The notes below the pieces were generated by a model. The model saw only the letters and a program-made list of their open reading frames with translations. It did no database searches and was not told where the DNA came from. DNA of 64,000 bases, taken from NCBI GenBank assembly GCA_036380715.1, contig DASVEF010000370.1, positions 1 to 64,000 on the forward strand, written 5' to 3'. How positions within the stretch are numbered: position 1 is the first letter of the stretch; every line of letters starts with the position of its first letter. The stretch comes from UBA5704 sp036380715. Lineage in GTDB: Bacteria > Acidobacteriota > Thermoanaerobaculia > Multivoradales > UBA5704. The translations under genes and the position numbers were made by a program. Shown here piece by piece: positions 42,165-52,923 of the stretch.

Positions 42165-43679
42165 ATGCCGCAAGCACAGACCGCAGAGCTGAACCTGAAC
42201 GAGATCCTGCGCCAGGTCGCGCGTGAGAAGGACATCGACCTCGACCGGTGGATCGCCGCTCTCGAGGACGCCATGGCCTCGGCCGCGAAGAAGCAGCACC
42301 GGATCAAGGAGCCGGTGCGCGCGCGGCTGGACCGGGAGACCGGCAAGTTCGAGGCCTTCATCGTCAAGAAGGTGGTCGACGAGGTCCAGGACCCGCTCGC
42401 GGAATGGACGGTCGACGAGGCCCAGGACCACAAGCCGGGCGCCGTGGTCGGCGACGAGGTCCTGCTCCCCATCCCGACCGACGGCCTCGGCCGCATCGCC
42501 GCGCAGTCGGCCAAGCAGGTCCTCTACCAGAGGGTGCGCGAGGCCGAGCGGGAGAACGTCTACAACGAGTACATCGACCGCCTCGGCGAGGTGGTCAACG
42601 GCACGGTCAAGCGTTTCGAGCGCGGCGACATCATCGTCGACCTCGGGCGCACCGAGGCGATCGCGCCGCGCTCCGAGCAGGCCCGCCACGAGCGCTACAG
42701 CCAGGGCGAGCGCATCCGCGCCGTCATCGTCGACGTGCACAAGCAGCCCAAGGGGCCGCAGATCGTGCTGTCGCGCACCGATCCGCGGCTGCTGGTCAAG
42801 CTGTTCGAGACCGAGGTGCCGGAGATCTACGACGGCACGGTGGTCATCAAGAACGCGGTGCGCGCTCCGGGCGAGCGGGCCAAGGTGGCGGTCTACAGCC
42901 GCGAGCGGGACGTCGATCCGGTCGGCGCCTGCGTCGGTATGAAGGGCTCGCGCGTGCAGTCGATCATCCGCGAGTTGAGGGGCGAGAAGATCGACATCAT
43001 CGAGCACAGCGACGACCTGGTGACCTTCGCCCAGAGCGCCCTGGCGCCGGCCAAGATCACCCGCGTGTCGGTGACGCACCAGGGCGAGGTGCCGCACCTC
43101 GACGTGATCGTCGAGGACGAGCAGCTCTCGCTGGCCATCGGCAAGCGTGGCCAGAACGTGCGCCTGGCCTCCGAGCTGATCGGCTGCCGCATCGACATCA
43201 AGAGCGAGAGCGACGTCAAGGACGAGGTCGCCGACGCGCTGGCCCGCATGCTCCAGACCGCCATCGGCGGCACGGAGGCGGCGGCCGCGACGGTGCGGGA
43301 GTCGGACATCACCTCGGTCGAGGGGGTCACTCCCGAGATCGCCGAACGGCTCCTCGAGGCCGGGCTCGGCACGCCCGACGCCCTGCTCGAGGCGCAGCCC
43401 AGCCAGCTCGTGGAGATCGAGGGCGTGGACGAGCGCATGGCCGACCGGCTGGTCGACTGGGCCCAGGAGCAGGCGGCGCGCCGCGAGGCCGGCGCCGAGG
43501 ACATCGGCAAGACCTTCCGCGCGCCCGCTTCCGCCGCGACCTCCATGCCCGACGAGGATTTCATGGCGGCGCTCAGCCGGGCGTTCCAGGAGCAGCAGCG
43601 GGCTCCCGTGCAGTGGCCGGGCGAGGAAGGCGGGGAGGCGCCCGCCGAGGAGCAGGAGGAGCCCAAGGGGACCGAATAG
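42165..43679 (+). CDS. nusA: transcription termination/antitermination factor NusA
   Basis: A 504-residue RNA polymerase-associated factor. In order it has the N-terminal domain (LNEILRQVAREKDID), an S1 domain (GEVVNGTVKRFERGDIIVDL), two KH domains (GACVGMKGSRVQSIIRELRG and LAIGKRGQNVRLASELIG), and a helix-hairpin-helix acidic C-terminal region (ITSVEGVTPEIAERLLEAGL) like one AR repeat. The tail is Glu/Pro-rich. Together with the hairpin in the operon leader it could regulate its own synthesis. Confidence 0.97.
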   Translation: MPQAQTAELNLNEILRQVAREKDIDLDRWIAALEDAMASAAKKQHRIKEPVRARLDRETGKFEAFIVKKVVDEVQDPLAEWTVDEAQDHKPGAVVGDEVLLPIPTDGLGRIAAQSAKQVLYQRVREAERENVYNEYIDRLGEVVNGTVKRFERGDIIVDLGRTEAIAPRSEQARHERYSQGERIRAVIVDVHKQPKGPQIVLSRTDPRLLVKLFETEVPEIYDGTVVIKNAVRAPGERAKVAVYSRERDVDPVGACVGMKGSRVQSIIRELRGEKIDIIEHSDDLVTFAQSALAPAKITRVSVTHQGEVPHLDVIVEDEQLSLAIGKRGQNVRLASELIGCRIDIKSESDVKDEVADALARMLQTAIGGTEAAAATVRESDITSVEGVTPEIAERLLEAGLGTPDALLEAQPSQLVEIEGVDERMADRLVDWAQEQAARREAGAEDIGKTFRAPASAATSMPDEDFMAALSRAFQEQQRAPVQWPGEEGGEAPAEEQEEPKGTE

Positions 43680-43757
43680 ACCGGCGAAGTCGAAGATCGC
43701 CCCCGCGGCGAAACGGCGAGGCGGGCAAGGTATTTAAAGGAGCTGAAGAGACCACAT

Positions 43758-46649
43758 ATGGGAAAGATTCGAGTCCAGGACCTCGCGGGGATGATGGGAA
43801 TCTCCAATCAGGACCTCGTCTTCAAGCTGAAGTCCATCGGGGTGCGGGTCGAGGGGGACGACGCCCACATCGACACCGACATCATCCAGGCGATCCTGCA
43901 GGGCAAGAAGCTCCCGCATCCGCGGGAGGTCATCCTGCGGGATGAGGCGACCGCTCCGGTCCAGGACCGGCGGCGCGGAGCTGCTCCGGCAGCCCCTCCC
44001 GCCCGGCGTCCGGCCGCCAATCCGCTGCGCCCGAACCGTCCGCGCACGCTGATCCAGAAGGTGGAGCCGCGCATCCAGAACATGCCGATGACGGAGCGCC
44101 CGGCGCCGCATCTGATGCCGGAGTCGCACGTGGAAGCGCCCGCTCCTCTCCATCAGGAAGAGGTCCAACCGGCGCCGGTGGCCCTGGAGCCGCCGCACCC
44201 CGAGGAGGTGCGCGAGCCGGAGATGGCCCCCACGGCGGCGGGGGCAACCACGCCCGCTCCGGCGGCCACGGCGCGGCCGGAGATGGCGCCGCCGCCTTCC
44301 CCACCGCCGCCGCGGCGCGAGCAGCCCGCGCCTGTCCGTCCCTCCGGCCCACCCCCGCGCACCGGCGGCCCCATGGGTCCGGGCTCGCGCCCCGGCTATC
44401 CTTCGGGTCCCGGCGCCCGTACCGGCCCCCCCGCCGGTCCGCGCCCCGGCGTTCCTTACAGCCCGGGCCAGCAGCGCCCCGGCGGACCGGGTAGCCCCGG
44501 TGGCTCCTCGGGTCCGGGCGGACGCCCCGGTCCCGGCCAGCAGCGCCCTAGCGGCGGTCTCGGCCCGCGTCCCGGCATGGCCGCTCCTCCCACCACCGAG
44601 GAGCTGAAGCGGCGCGCCGAGCAGCGCACCCAGGAGCAGATCGGCCGCGACAAGAAGAAGAAAGGCGTCAAGAAGCCCGGCCCGCGGGTCGTCGATGAAG
44701 AGGAGCTCGCGACGCTGCGCGGAACGCTCAACCTGGAAGATGTGGACGACATGGTCACCGGCGCGGTCCCGGCCGGGAGCACGTCCGGCCGCCGCGGGCG
44801 TCGCGTCCAGCGCCGTGAAGAGGACCGGGAAGAGGGCGGCAAGCTCCTGACTTTCAAGAAGGCCCGGCCGGAGGGCCCGATCACGATCCGCGAGGGCATG
44901 ACCCTGCGCGAGTTCGCCGAGAAGCTGGGCGTCAAGACCAAGGACCTGATGAAGTCGCTGTTCGACCGCGGCATCCTGGCCAACATCAACCAGGTGCTGG
45001 ATTCCGAGCTCGCCGAGCAGCTCGCCAGGGATCTCGGCGTCGAGGCCATGCTGGTCTCGTTCGAGGAGGAGGTCCAGCTCCGCGAGGAGCTCCAGACGGG
45101 CAAGGACGGCGAGCCGGTGGAGGCCAAGGCCAAGGTCGGCCGCGCGCCGGTGGTGACCATCATGGGCCACGTCGACCACGGCAAGACCTCGCTGCTCGAC
45201 GCCATCCGCTCCTCCAAGGTCACGGAGAGCGAGTTCGGCGGCATCACGCAGCACATCGGCGCCTACCATGTCGACGTCAACGGCCGGCAGGTGGTCTTCC
45301 TCGACACCCCGGGCCACGAAGCCTTCACCATGATGCGCGCCCGCGGCGCCAAGGTGACCGACATCGTCGTGCTCGTGGTGGCGGCGGACGACGGCGTCAT
45401 GCCGCAGACCATCGAGGCGATCAACCACGCGCGCGCCGCCAAGGTGCCGCTCGTGGTTGCGGTTAACAAGATGGACAAGGCCAACGCCAACCCCGACCGG
45501 GTCAAGCGCGAGCTCTCCGAGCAGGGGCTGATGCCCGAGGACTGGGGCGGCGACACGGTCATGGTGCCGATCTCGGCGCTGCGCCGGGAGGGCATCTCGG
45601 AGCTGCTCGACATGATCCTGCTCACCGCGGACATCCTCGACCTCAAGTCGAGCCCGGAGCTCTCCGCCCAGGGCGCGGTCCTGGAGGCGCGCAAGGAGGT
45701 CGGCCGCGGCATCGTGGCCACCGTGCTGGTGCAGAACGGCACGCTGCGCGTGGGCGACGTCTTCGTCTCCGGCGCCACCTGGGGGCGTGTGCGCTCGATG
45801 AGCGACGACCGCGGCCAGCGGGCGCAGGAGGCCGGCCCTTCGACTCCGGTCGAGGTCACCGGCTTCAACGAGCTGCCGGGCGCGGGCGACCTGCTGCAGG
45901 TGGTGCAGGACGAGGCGCAGGCGCGCGGCATCGCCACCTACCGGCACCAGGAGCACCGCGAGCGCGACCTCCTCAGCTCCGGACCGGGGCGTCTGTCGCT
46001 GGCGCAGCTCTTCAACCGCATCCAGGAGGGTGAGGTCAAGGAGCTGGCGGTCGTGGTCAAGGCCGACGTGCAGGGCTCCCTGGAAGTGCTGCGCGACACG
46101 CTGGCCAAGCTCAGCACGGAGAAGGTCAAGGTGCAGGTGATCCACGCCGGGGTGGGAGCGATCTCCACCAACGACGTGCTGCTCGCCTCCGCCTCCAAGG
46201 CCATCATCGTCGGCTTCAACGTCCGCCCGGAGCGGAGCGCCGTCGACCTGGCCGAGAAGGAAGAGGTGGAGATCCGCCTGCACACAGTCATCTACGAGCT
46301 GATGGACGAGCTGCGCAAGGCCATGACCGGCCTGCTCGATCCGACGTTCCGCGAGGTGTCGAGCGGCCGGGCCGAGGTGCGCGACACCTTCAAGGTGCCC
46401 AAGGTGGGCACCGTGGCCGGCTGCCACGTGGTGGAAGGAGTGATCCCGCGGAGCGCCTCCGTCCGCCTGCTGCGCGACAACCGCGTGGTGTACGAGGGGA
46501 AGATCGCCTCCCTCCGGCGCTTCAAGGAGGACGTCTCCGAGGTGCGGACCGGCTTCGACTGCGGCATCGGTCTCGACCGCTTCCAGGACGTCAAGCCGGG
46601 CGACACCATCGAGGCCTACCTGCGCGAAGAGGTGGCGCCGGTCCTGTAA
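43758..46649 (+). CDS. infB: translation initiation factor IF-2
   Basis: A 963-residue GTPase that delivers initiator tRNA to the ribosome. The N-terminal IF2N domain (IRVQDLAGMMGISNQDLVFK) is followed by a long Pro/Gly/Arg linker (residues about 75-290). A second IF2N-like segment (MTLREFAEKLGVKTKDLMK) leads into the G domain: G1 GHVDHGKTS (470-478), G3 DTPGHEAF, G4 NKMD. The EF-like domains and C-terminal C1/C2 domains end at REEVAPVL. An AAGGAGCTG ribosome-binding site precedes the ATG. Confidence 0.98.
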   Translation: MGKIRVQDLAGMMGISNQDLVFKLKSIGVRVEGDDAHIDTDIIQAILQGKKLPHPREVILRDEATAPVQDRRRGAAPAAPPARRPAANPLRPNRPRTLIQKVEPRIQNMPMTERPAPHLMPESHVEAPAPLHQEEVQPAPVALEPPHPEEVREPEMAPTAAGATTPAPAATARPEMAPPPSPPPPRREQPAPVRPSGPPPRTGGPMGPGSRPGYPSGPGARTGPPAGPRPGVPYSPGQQRPGGPGSPGGSSGPGGRPGPGQQRPSGGLGPRPGMAAPPTTEELKRRAEQRTQEQIGRDKKKKGVKKPGPRVVDEEELATLRGTLNLEDVDDMVTGAVPAGSTSGRRGRRVQRREEDREEGGKLLTFKKARPEGPITIREGMTLREFAEKLGVKTKDLMKSLFDRGILANINQVLDSELAEQLARDLGVEAMLVSFEEEVQLREELQTGKDGEPVEAKAKVGRAPVVTIMGHVDHGKTSLLDAIRSSKVTESEFGGITQHIGAYHVDVNGRQVVFLDTPGHEAFTMMRARGAKVTDIVVLVVAADDGVMPQTIEAINHARAAKVPLVVAVNKMDKANANPDRVKRELSEQGLMPEDWGGDTVMVPISALRREGISELLDMILLTADILDLKSSPELSAQGAVLEARKEVGRGIVATVLVQNGTLRVGDVFVSGATWGRVRSMSDDRGQRAQEAGPSTPVEVTGFNELPGAGDLLQVVQDEAQARGIATYRHQEHRERDLLSSGPGRLSLAQLFNRIQEGEVKELAVVVKADVQGSLEVLRDTLAKLSTEKVKVQVIHAGVGAISTNDVLLASASKAIIVGFNVRPERSAVDLAEKEEVEIRLHTVIYELMDELRKAMTGLLDPTFREVSSGRAEVRDTFKVPKVGTVAGCHVVEGVIPRSASVRLLRDNRVVYEGKIASLRRFKEDVSEVRTGFDCGIGLDRFQDVKPGDTIEAYLREEVAPVL

Positions 46650-46654
46650 GAGAA

Positions 46655-46696
46655 GGCCCCCCTCCCCCGCTCCACGGAACGCGGGAGGGGCCTTCG
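46655..46696. repeat. GC-rich hairpin after infB
   Basis: AAGGCCCCCCTCCCCCGC and GCGGGAGGGGCCTT form an imperfect stem with no following U-tract, so it is not an intrinsic terminator. It resembles the core of the GC-rich dispersed repeats. Confidence 0.5.
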
Positions 46697-46712
46697 GGAG
46701 ACCGGTCGAGCC

Positions 46713-47006
46713 ATGATCGTCGGAGTTTCCAGCTTCGAGCTGCACCTCCCTTCGAGCCGCAGCCTCAAGGACAAACGGCGCGTGGTCAAGTCGCTGGTGG
46801 ACCGCATCCACCAGCGCTTCCGGGTGTCGATCGCCGAGACCGGCTTCCACGACCTCCATCAGCGGGCGGAGATCTCGATGGCGGCGGTGACGAACGGCGA
46901 GGGTGAGATGGAGAACCTGATGGAACAGATCCGGAGCCTCGTGGACAGCGAGCCCGAGGCCTACCTGACCCGCTGGGATCCGCAGATCCTGGAGGGAGTG
47001 CAATGA
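46713..47006 (+). CDS. DUF503 (YlxP-like) protein
   Basis: A 97-residue ferredoxin-fold-like protein of the DUF503 family, found between infB and rbfA in many genomes. Conserved blocks are SLKDKRRVVKSLVDRI and VSIAETGFHDLHQRAEISMAAV split around residues 20-60. A link to ribosome assembly is suggested only by its operon position. Its stop overlaps the rbfA ATG by 4 bp. Confidence 0.92.
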   Translation: MIVGVSSFELHLPSSRSLKDKRRVVKSLVDRIHQRFRVSIAETGFHDLHQRAEISMAAVTNGEGEMENLMEQIRSLVDSEPEAYLTRWDPQILEGVQ

Positions 47007-47359
47007 AGCGGCGCAACAACCGGATCGGCGACCTGGTGCGCGCCGAGCTGTCCGACCTGCTGCTGCGCGAGGTCCAGGACCCGCGCATCAAGCTGGTCAG
47101 CGTGACCTCGGTCGACGTCAGCCCGGACCTGCGCCGGGCCGTGGTCAAGGTCTCGGCCCTGGGGACGGAAGAGGAGAGGCTCGGCGCCGTCGAGGCCTTG
47201 CGCCACGCGAAGGGGTTCCTGCGGACGGAGCTGGCTCACCGCCTGCGCACCCGCGTGACCCCGGAGCTCGTCTTCGAGCTCGACCGGGGGGCCGAGCACA
47301 GCCAGCGAATCTCAGACATTCTGGAGAGCTTGCACGATGGGCGGGATGAAAGCTCCTGA
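47003..47359 (+). CDS. rbfA: 30S ribosome-binding factor RbfA
   Basis: A 118-residue KH-type factor for 16S rRNA 5'-end maturation. The blocks RIGDLVRAELSDLLLREVQDPRI and VTSVDVSPDLRRAVVKVSAL are typical. The gene overlaps DUF503 upstream by 4 bp and the phosphoesterase gene downstream by 23 bp, so the cluster is tightly coupled. Confidence 0.97.
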   Translation: MKRRNNRIGDLVRAELSDLLLREVQDPRIKLVSVTSVDVSPDLRRAVVKVSALGTEEERLGAVEALRHAKGFLRTELAHRLRTRVTPELVFELDRGAEHSQRISDILESLHDGRDESS

Positions 47360-48371
47360 AGACCTCCTGCGGAGGATCCGGCAAGGCAACCGGTTCCTCC
47401 TCACGAGCCATATCAACCCCGACGGCGACGCGATCGGCTCCGAGCTGGGGCTGGCGCGCCTGCTGCGCCGGATGGGCAAGGGCGCCGTGGTCTGGAACCG
47501 CGACGAGACGCCGACCATCTACCGGCCGCTGCCGGGGAGCGACCGGGTGCACAACGGCGCCGAGCCGCCGGCCGGGTTCCCCGACCTGTTCGACGCCATC
47601 ATCGTGCTGGAATGCCCGAGCCCCGACCGCACCGGAATCGAGCAGCATCTGAGCGCGCGGCCGGTGATCAATATCGACCACCACCTGGGCAACCAGCACT
47701 ACGGCGACGTCAACTGGGTGGACACGGCGGCGCCGGCGGTGGGCGAGATGGTCTACCGGCTGGCCCAGGGGCTGAAGCTCGCCCTGGAGCCGGAGACCGC
47801 GAGCTGTCTGTACCTGACCCTGGTCACCGACACCGGCGGCTTCCGCTTCTCCAACGCCACGGCCGTGGCTTTCGAGGCGGCGGCCTCCCTGGTGCGCGAC
47901 GGCGCGCACCCGGAGCAGGTCTCGCAGTGGCTGTACGAGAGCCAGCCCCTGCCGGTGGTCCGCCTGGTCGGAGAGATGCTGCAGACCCTCCAGGTCCATG
48001 AAGGGGGCCGCATCGCCACGGCGCGCCTCCTGCCCGAGATGTTCGAGCGGGTCGGCGCCTCGCCGGGCGACTCCGAAGGGTTGATCGACTATCCCCGCTC
48101 CATCGCGGGCGTCGACGCGGTCGCCCTGATCCGCCAGCGCGAGGATGGGACGCACAAAGTCTCGCTGCGCAGCCGGGGCGAGGTCGACGTGGAGAAGATC
48201 GCCCGTCACCACGGTGGAGGCGGTCACCGCAACGCCGCTGGATTCGTCATGGAAGGCGACGGCGAGCAGGTCCGCCAGCAGGTGGTGGCCGCCCTCGCCG
48301 CATCCCTCCCGCAGGCGGGAACCGTAGAGGCGCCCCAGTCCCCCACCACGACCGAAGCGACGTCCTCATAG
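47337..48371 (+). CDS. nrnA: DHH-family oligoribonuclease / pAp phosphatase (NrnA-like)
   Basis: A 344-residue Mn-dependent phosphoesterase that degrades nanoRNA and may remove 3'-phosphoadenosine 5'-phosphate. Motifs are TSHINPDGDAIGSELG, the DHH motif in NIDHHLGN, TDTGGFRFSNA, and the DHHA1 GGGGHRNAAG. Start is the ATG at 47337 inside rbfA; a second ATG at 47346 is possible. The position between rbfA and truB is common. pAp clearance would also suit a sulfate assimilator, but this genome's CysH looks APS-specific. Confidence 0.94.
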   Translation: MGGMKAPEDLLRRIRQGNRFLLTSHINPDGDAIGSELGLARLLRRMGKGAVVWNRDETPTIYRPLPGSDRVHNGAEPPAGFPDLFDAIIVLECPSPDRTGIEQHLSARPVINIDHHLGNQHYGDVNWVDTAAPAVGEMVYRLAQGLKLALEPETASCLYLTLVTDTGGFRFSNATAVAFEAAASLVRDGAHPEQVSQWLYESQPLPVVRLVGEMLQTLQVHEGGRIATARLLPEMFERVGASPGDSEGLIDYPRSIAGVDAVALIRQREDGTHKVSLRSRGEVDVEKIARHHGGGGHRNAAGFVMEGDGEQVRQQVVAALAASLPQAGTVEAPQSPTTTEATSS

Positions 48372-48385
48372 CCGGGGCGCCTCAA

Positions 48386-49303
48386 ATGAAGGACGGTTTG
48401 TTATTGGTCGACAAGGAGGGGGGCTTCACCTCGCACGACGTCGTGCAGAAGGTGCGGCGCGTCCTCAAGCAGAAGAAGATCGGGCACTGCGGCACGCTCG
48501 ACCCGGACGCCACGGGCCTGCTGCTCCTGACCCTGGGGACCGCGACCCGGCTGACCCGGTTCCTGATCCGTGCGCCCAAGGTCTACGAAGGGGTGATCCA
48601 GCTCGGCGCGGCCACCGACACCTACGACGCCTCCGGCCGGGTGGTCTCCGAAGCGCCCGCCGAGGCGGTGGCGGCCCTGGACCCGGAGGCGGTGGCCGCG
48701 GCCATGCGCGGCTTCGAGGGGACCATCGAGCAGAAGGCGCCCCCCTACTCCGCCAAGAAGGTCAACGGGGTCAAGTACTACGAGCTCGCCCGCCGGGGCG
48801 AGGAGGTGCCGGACGAGGCCAAGGAGATCACGGTCTTCGAATTCTCCCCGCTGGATCGCCTGGAGAACGGCCGCATCCGTTTCAAGCTCGCCTGCTCCTC
48901 GGGCACCTACGCCCGCGGGCTGGCCCACGACCTCGGGGCGATGCTCGGCGTGGGTGGCCATCTGGCCGAGCTGCGGCGCAGCCGGATCGGCTCCTTCGCC
49001 GTGGAGTCGGCGGTCACCCTGGCCGGGCTGGAGGCGGCCGTGGCCGCGGGCGAGGTCCCGGGCGAGGCCTGGATCCCCTTCGACCAGATCCCGCTGCCGT
49101 TCGGCGAGGTGACGGCGGACCCGCAGCAGGAGCACCGGATCAGCCACGGGCAGACCATCCTGATCCGCGAGCTGCCGGGGGAGGAGGGGGACTGGGTCAA
49201 GCTGGTCAACCGGCGGCGTGAGCTCATCGCCGTGGGGACCGTGGTCGAGAGGATCGGCGGCGCCGGGGTGGGGATCGTCCAGCCCAAAGTGGTTTTCCGC
49301 TGA
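48386..49303 (+). CDS. truB: tRNA pseudouridine-55 synthase
   Basis: A 305-residue enzyme that makes pseudouridine at position 55 of tRNA. The catalytic Asp is D39 in GTLDPDATGLLLL, and KVYEGVIQLG and the YSAKKVNGVKYYELARRG block follow. A C-terminal PUA-like domain (HRISHGQTILI) completes it. A 7-bp palindrome GATTTTT-C-AAAAATC overlaps the stop codon. Confidence 0.96.
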   Translation: MKDGLLLVDKEGGFTSHDVVQKVRRVLKQKKIGHCGTLDPDATGLLLLTLGTATRLTRFLIRAPKVYEGVIQLGAATDTYDASGRVVSEAPAEAVAALDPEAVAAAMRGFEGTIEQKAPPYSAKKVNGVKYYELARRGEEVPDEAKEITVFEFSPLDRLENGRIRFKLACSSGTYARGLAHDLGAMLGVGGHLAELRRSRIGSFAVESAVTLAGLEAAVAAGEVPGEAWIPFDQIPLPFGEVTADPQQEHRISHGQTILIRELPGEEGDWVKLVNRRRELIAVGTVVERIGGAGVGIVQPKVVFR

Positions 49304-49339
49304 TTTTTCAAAAATCCCCGGATCAGGCATCGTTTGTGC

Positions 49340-49345
49340 TACAAT
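49340..49345 (+). promoter_or_regulatory. possible -10 box for rpsO
   Basis: TACAAT lies 33 bp upstream of the rpsO start and after an AT-rich palindrome at the truB end. No convincing -35 hexamer is present, so this is tentative. Confidence 0.35.
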
Positions 49346-49377
49346 CCGGTCCGGAGCTTTGTAAGGAGGAGTTTGCT

Positions 49378-49647
49378 TTGGCGCAAACCAGTGAAGTGAA
49401 GAGTCAGATCGTTGAAAAGTATCGGGTGCACGAGCAGGACACCGGGTCGCCCGAGGTGCAGGTGGCTCTCCTGACCAACCGGATCACGGAGCTCACGGAG
49501 CACTTCAAGACCCACACGAAGGATCACCACAGCCGCCGCGGCCTGTTGAAGCTGGTCGGCCGCCGCCGCCGCCTTCTCGACTATCTGAAGGGCAAGGACC
49601 TCGAGCGCTACCGGGCCACCATCGAGCGCCTCGGGCTCCGCAAGTAA
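49378..49647 (+). CDS. rpsO: 30S ribosomal protein S15
   Basis: The 89-residue product matches S15 exactly in length. Conserved blocks are HEQDTGSPEVQVALLTNRI and KDHHSRRGLLKLVGRRRRLL. The start is TTG, fixed by AAGGAGGA at 49363-49370 and by the normal S15 N-terminus (AQTSEVKSQIV). S15 binds the central domain of 16S rRNA. It precedes pnp as in many bacteria. Confidence 0.97.
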   Translation: MAQTSEVKSQIVEKYRVHEQDTGSPEVQVALLTNRITELTEHFKTHTKDHHSRRGLLKLVGRRRRLLDYLKGKDLERYRATIERLGLRK

Positions 49648-49672
49648 AGTCCCTTCGATCCGGCAGGAAAGA

Positions 49673-49746
49673 GTCCCGACGCGCTCTGGTGGCCAGCCGC
49701 CAGAGGTCGGGACGATTCCACCCCGCCCGGGTTTCCCCTCCGGGCG
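49673..49746 (+). promoter_or_regulatory. structured rpsO-pnp intergenic RNA
   Basis: Two stems can form: GTCCCGAC/GTCGGGAC (49673-49680 with 49706-49713, enclosing a further CTCTGG/CCAGAG pairing) and CGCCCGG/CCGGGCG (49724-49730 with 49740-49746). Neither is followed by a U-tract. In enterobacteria a double-stranded leader here is cut by RNase III and used in PNPase autoregulation; a similar role here is inference. Confidence 0.5.
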
Positions 49747-49807
49747 CTCCGGCCGAGATGGCCATCCGTAGGCAGACGAGAGAGAAAGAGAAAGAAGAAA
49801 AAAAGCT

Positions 49808-52078
<2,271 letters not shown>

Positions 52079-52104
52079 CGCCCTCTTCCAAGCAGTCCTG
52101 AACG

Positions 52105-52134
52105 GGGCGGCCTGCGGGCCGCCCTTTTCTTTTA
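52105..52134 (+). terminator. intrinsic terminator after pnp
   Basis: Perfect 8-bp stem GGGCGGCC/GGCCGCCC (52105-52112 with 52117-52124), 4-nt loop, then TTTTCTTTT. It closes the translation/RNA-decay cluster. Confidence 0.88.
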
Positions 52135-52146
52135 CACTCCCCTCTC

Positions 52147-52914
52147 ATGACCGCCACGATCGATCGCGACGCTCTCGTCTCCTACCTCGACCAGTACCTG
52201 GACGCCGGCCGCGGGCGCGACTACGGCCCGAACGGCCTGCAGGTGGAGGGCCGCGAGGAGATCCGCAAAATCGTGACCGGCGTCTCCGCCTGCCAGGAGC
52301 TGTTCGTACGGGCGCGCCAAGCCGGAGCCGACGCCGTGCTGGTCCACCACGGAATCTTCTGGGAAGGAATGCCGCGCGTCCTCACCGGCTTCCAGGTCCA
52401 CCGAGTGGCGGAGCTGATCCGGGGTGAGATGAGCCTGATCGCCTATCACCTCCCCCTCGACCGCCACCCCGAGATCGGCAACAACGCCCTCGCCGGCCGC
52501 GACCTGGGCCTCGCCGACTTGGAGCCCTTCGGCTTCCACGACGGCCTGCCCATCGGCTTCAAAGGACGCTTCCCCGAGCCCATCCCCGCCGCCGAGCTTG
52601 TCGCCCGTGCCCGCAAAGTCTTCGCCCAGGAGCCTCTCGCCTTCCTGGAAGGCCCCGAGCCGGTCCGCAGCCTGGGCATGATCAGCGGGGGTGCCCAGCG
52701 CGACTTCTACTCCGCTATCGACGAAGGACTGGACGCCTACATCACCGGCGAGGTGAGCGAATGGGTGATGAACGTGGCGCGAGAGGCCCGGGTCCACTAC
52801 CTCGCCGCCGGCCACTACGCGACTGAGCGGCTGGGCATCCGCGCCCTGGGCGAGCACCTGGTCGAGAAGTTCGGCATCGAGGCCGAGTTCATCGACGTGC
52901 CGAACCCAGTGTAG
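52147..52914 (+). CDS. Nif3-like dinuclear metal centre protein
   Basis: A 255-residue member of the Nif3/YbgI/DUF34 family. Metal ligands are visible in AVLVHHGIFWEG, AYHLPLDRHPEIGNN, and AAGHYATERLG near the C-terminus. The biochemical role is unsettled; GTP cyclohydrolase I type 2-like and NIF3-like annotations are both in use for the family. A TACACT box lies 8 nt before the ATG, directly after the pnp terminator. Confidence 0.92.
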   Translation: MTATIDRDALVSYLDQYLDAGRGRDYGPNGLQVEGREEIRKIVTGVSACQELFVRARQAGADAVLVHHGIFWEGMPRVLTGFQVHRVAELIRGEMSLIAYHLPLDRHPEIGNNALAGRDLGLADLEPFGFHDGLPIGFKGRFPEPIPAAELVARARKVFAQEPLAFLEGPEPVRSLGMISGGAQRDFYSAIDEGLDAYITGEVSEWVMNVAREARVHYLAAGHYATERLGIRALGEHLVEKFGIEAEFIDVPNPV

Positions 52915-52923
52915 GGAGCTTGG

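Noticed and set aside
46655..46696. Intrinsic terminator after infB
   Set aside because: The stem is imperfect and no T-tract follows; downstream genes of the cluster are tightly spaced.
43734..47003. A 1089-codon open frame antisense to infB
   Set aside because: High-GC coding DNA leaves long open antisense frames. The product is His/Leu/Arg-rich with no family pattern, and infB on the plus strand is certain. Similar antisense frames opposite hemL-thiO, the STAND gene, nusA and pnp were dropped for the same reason.
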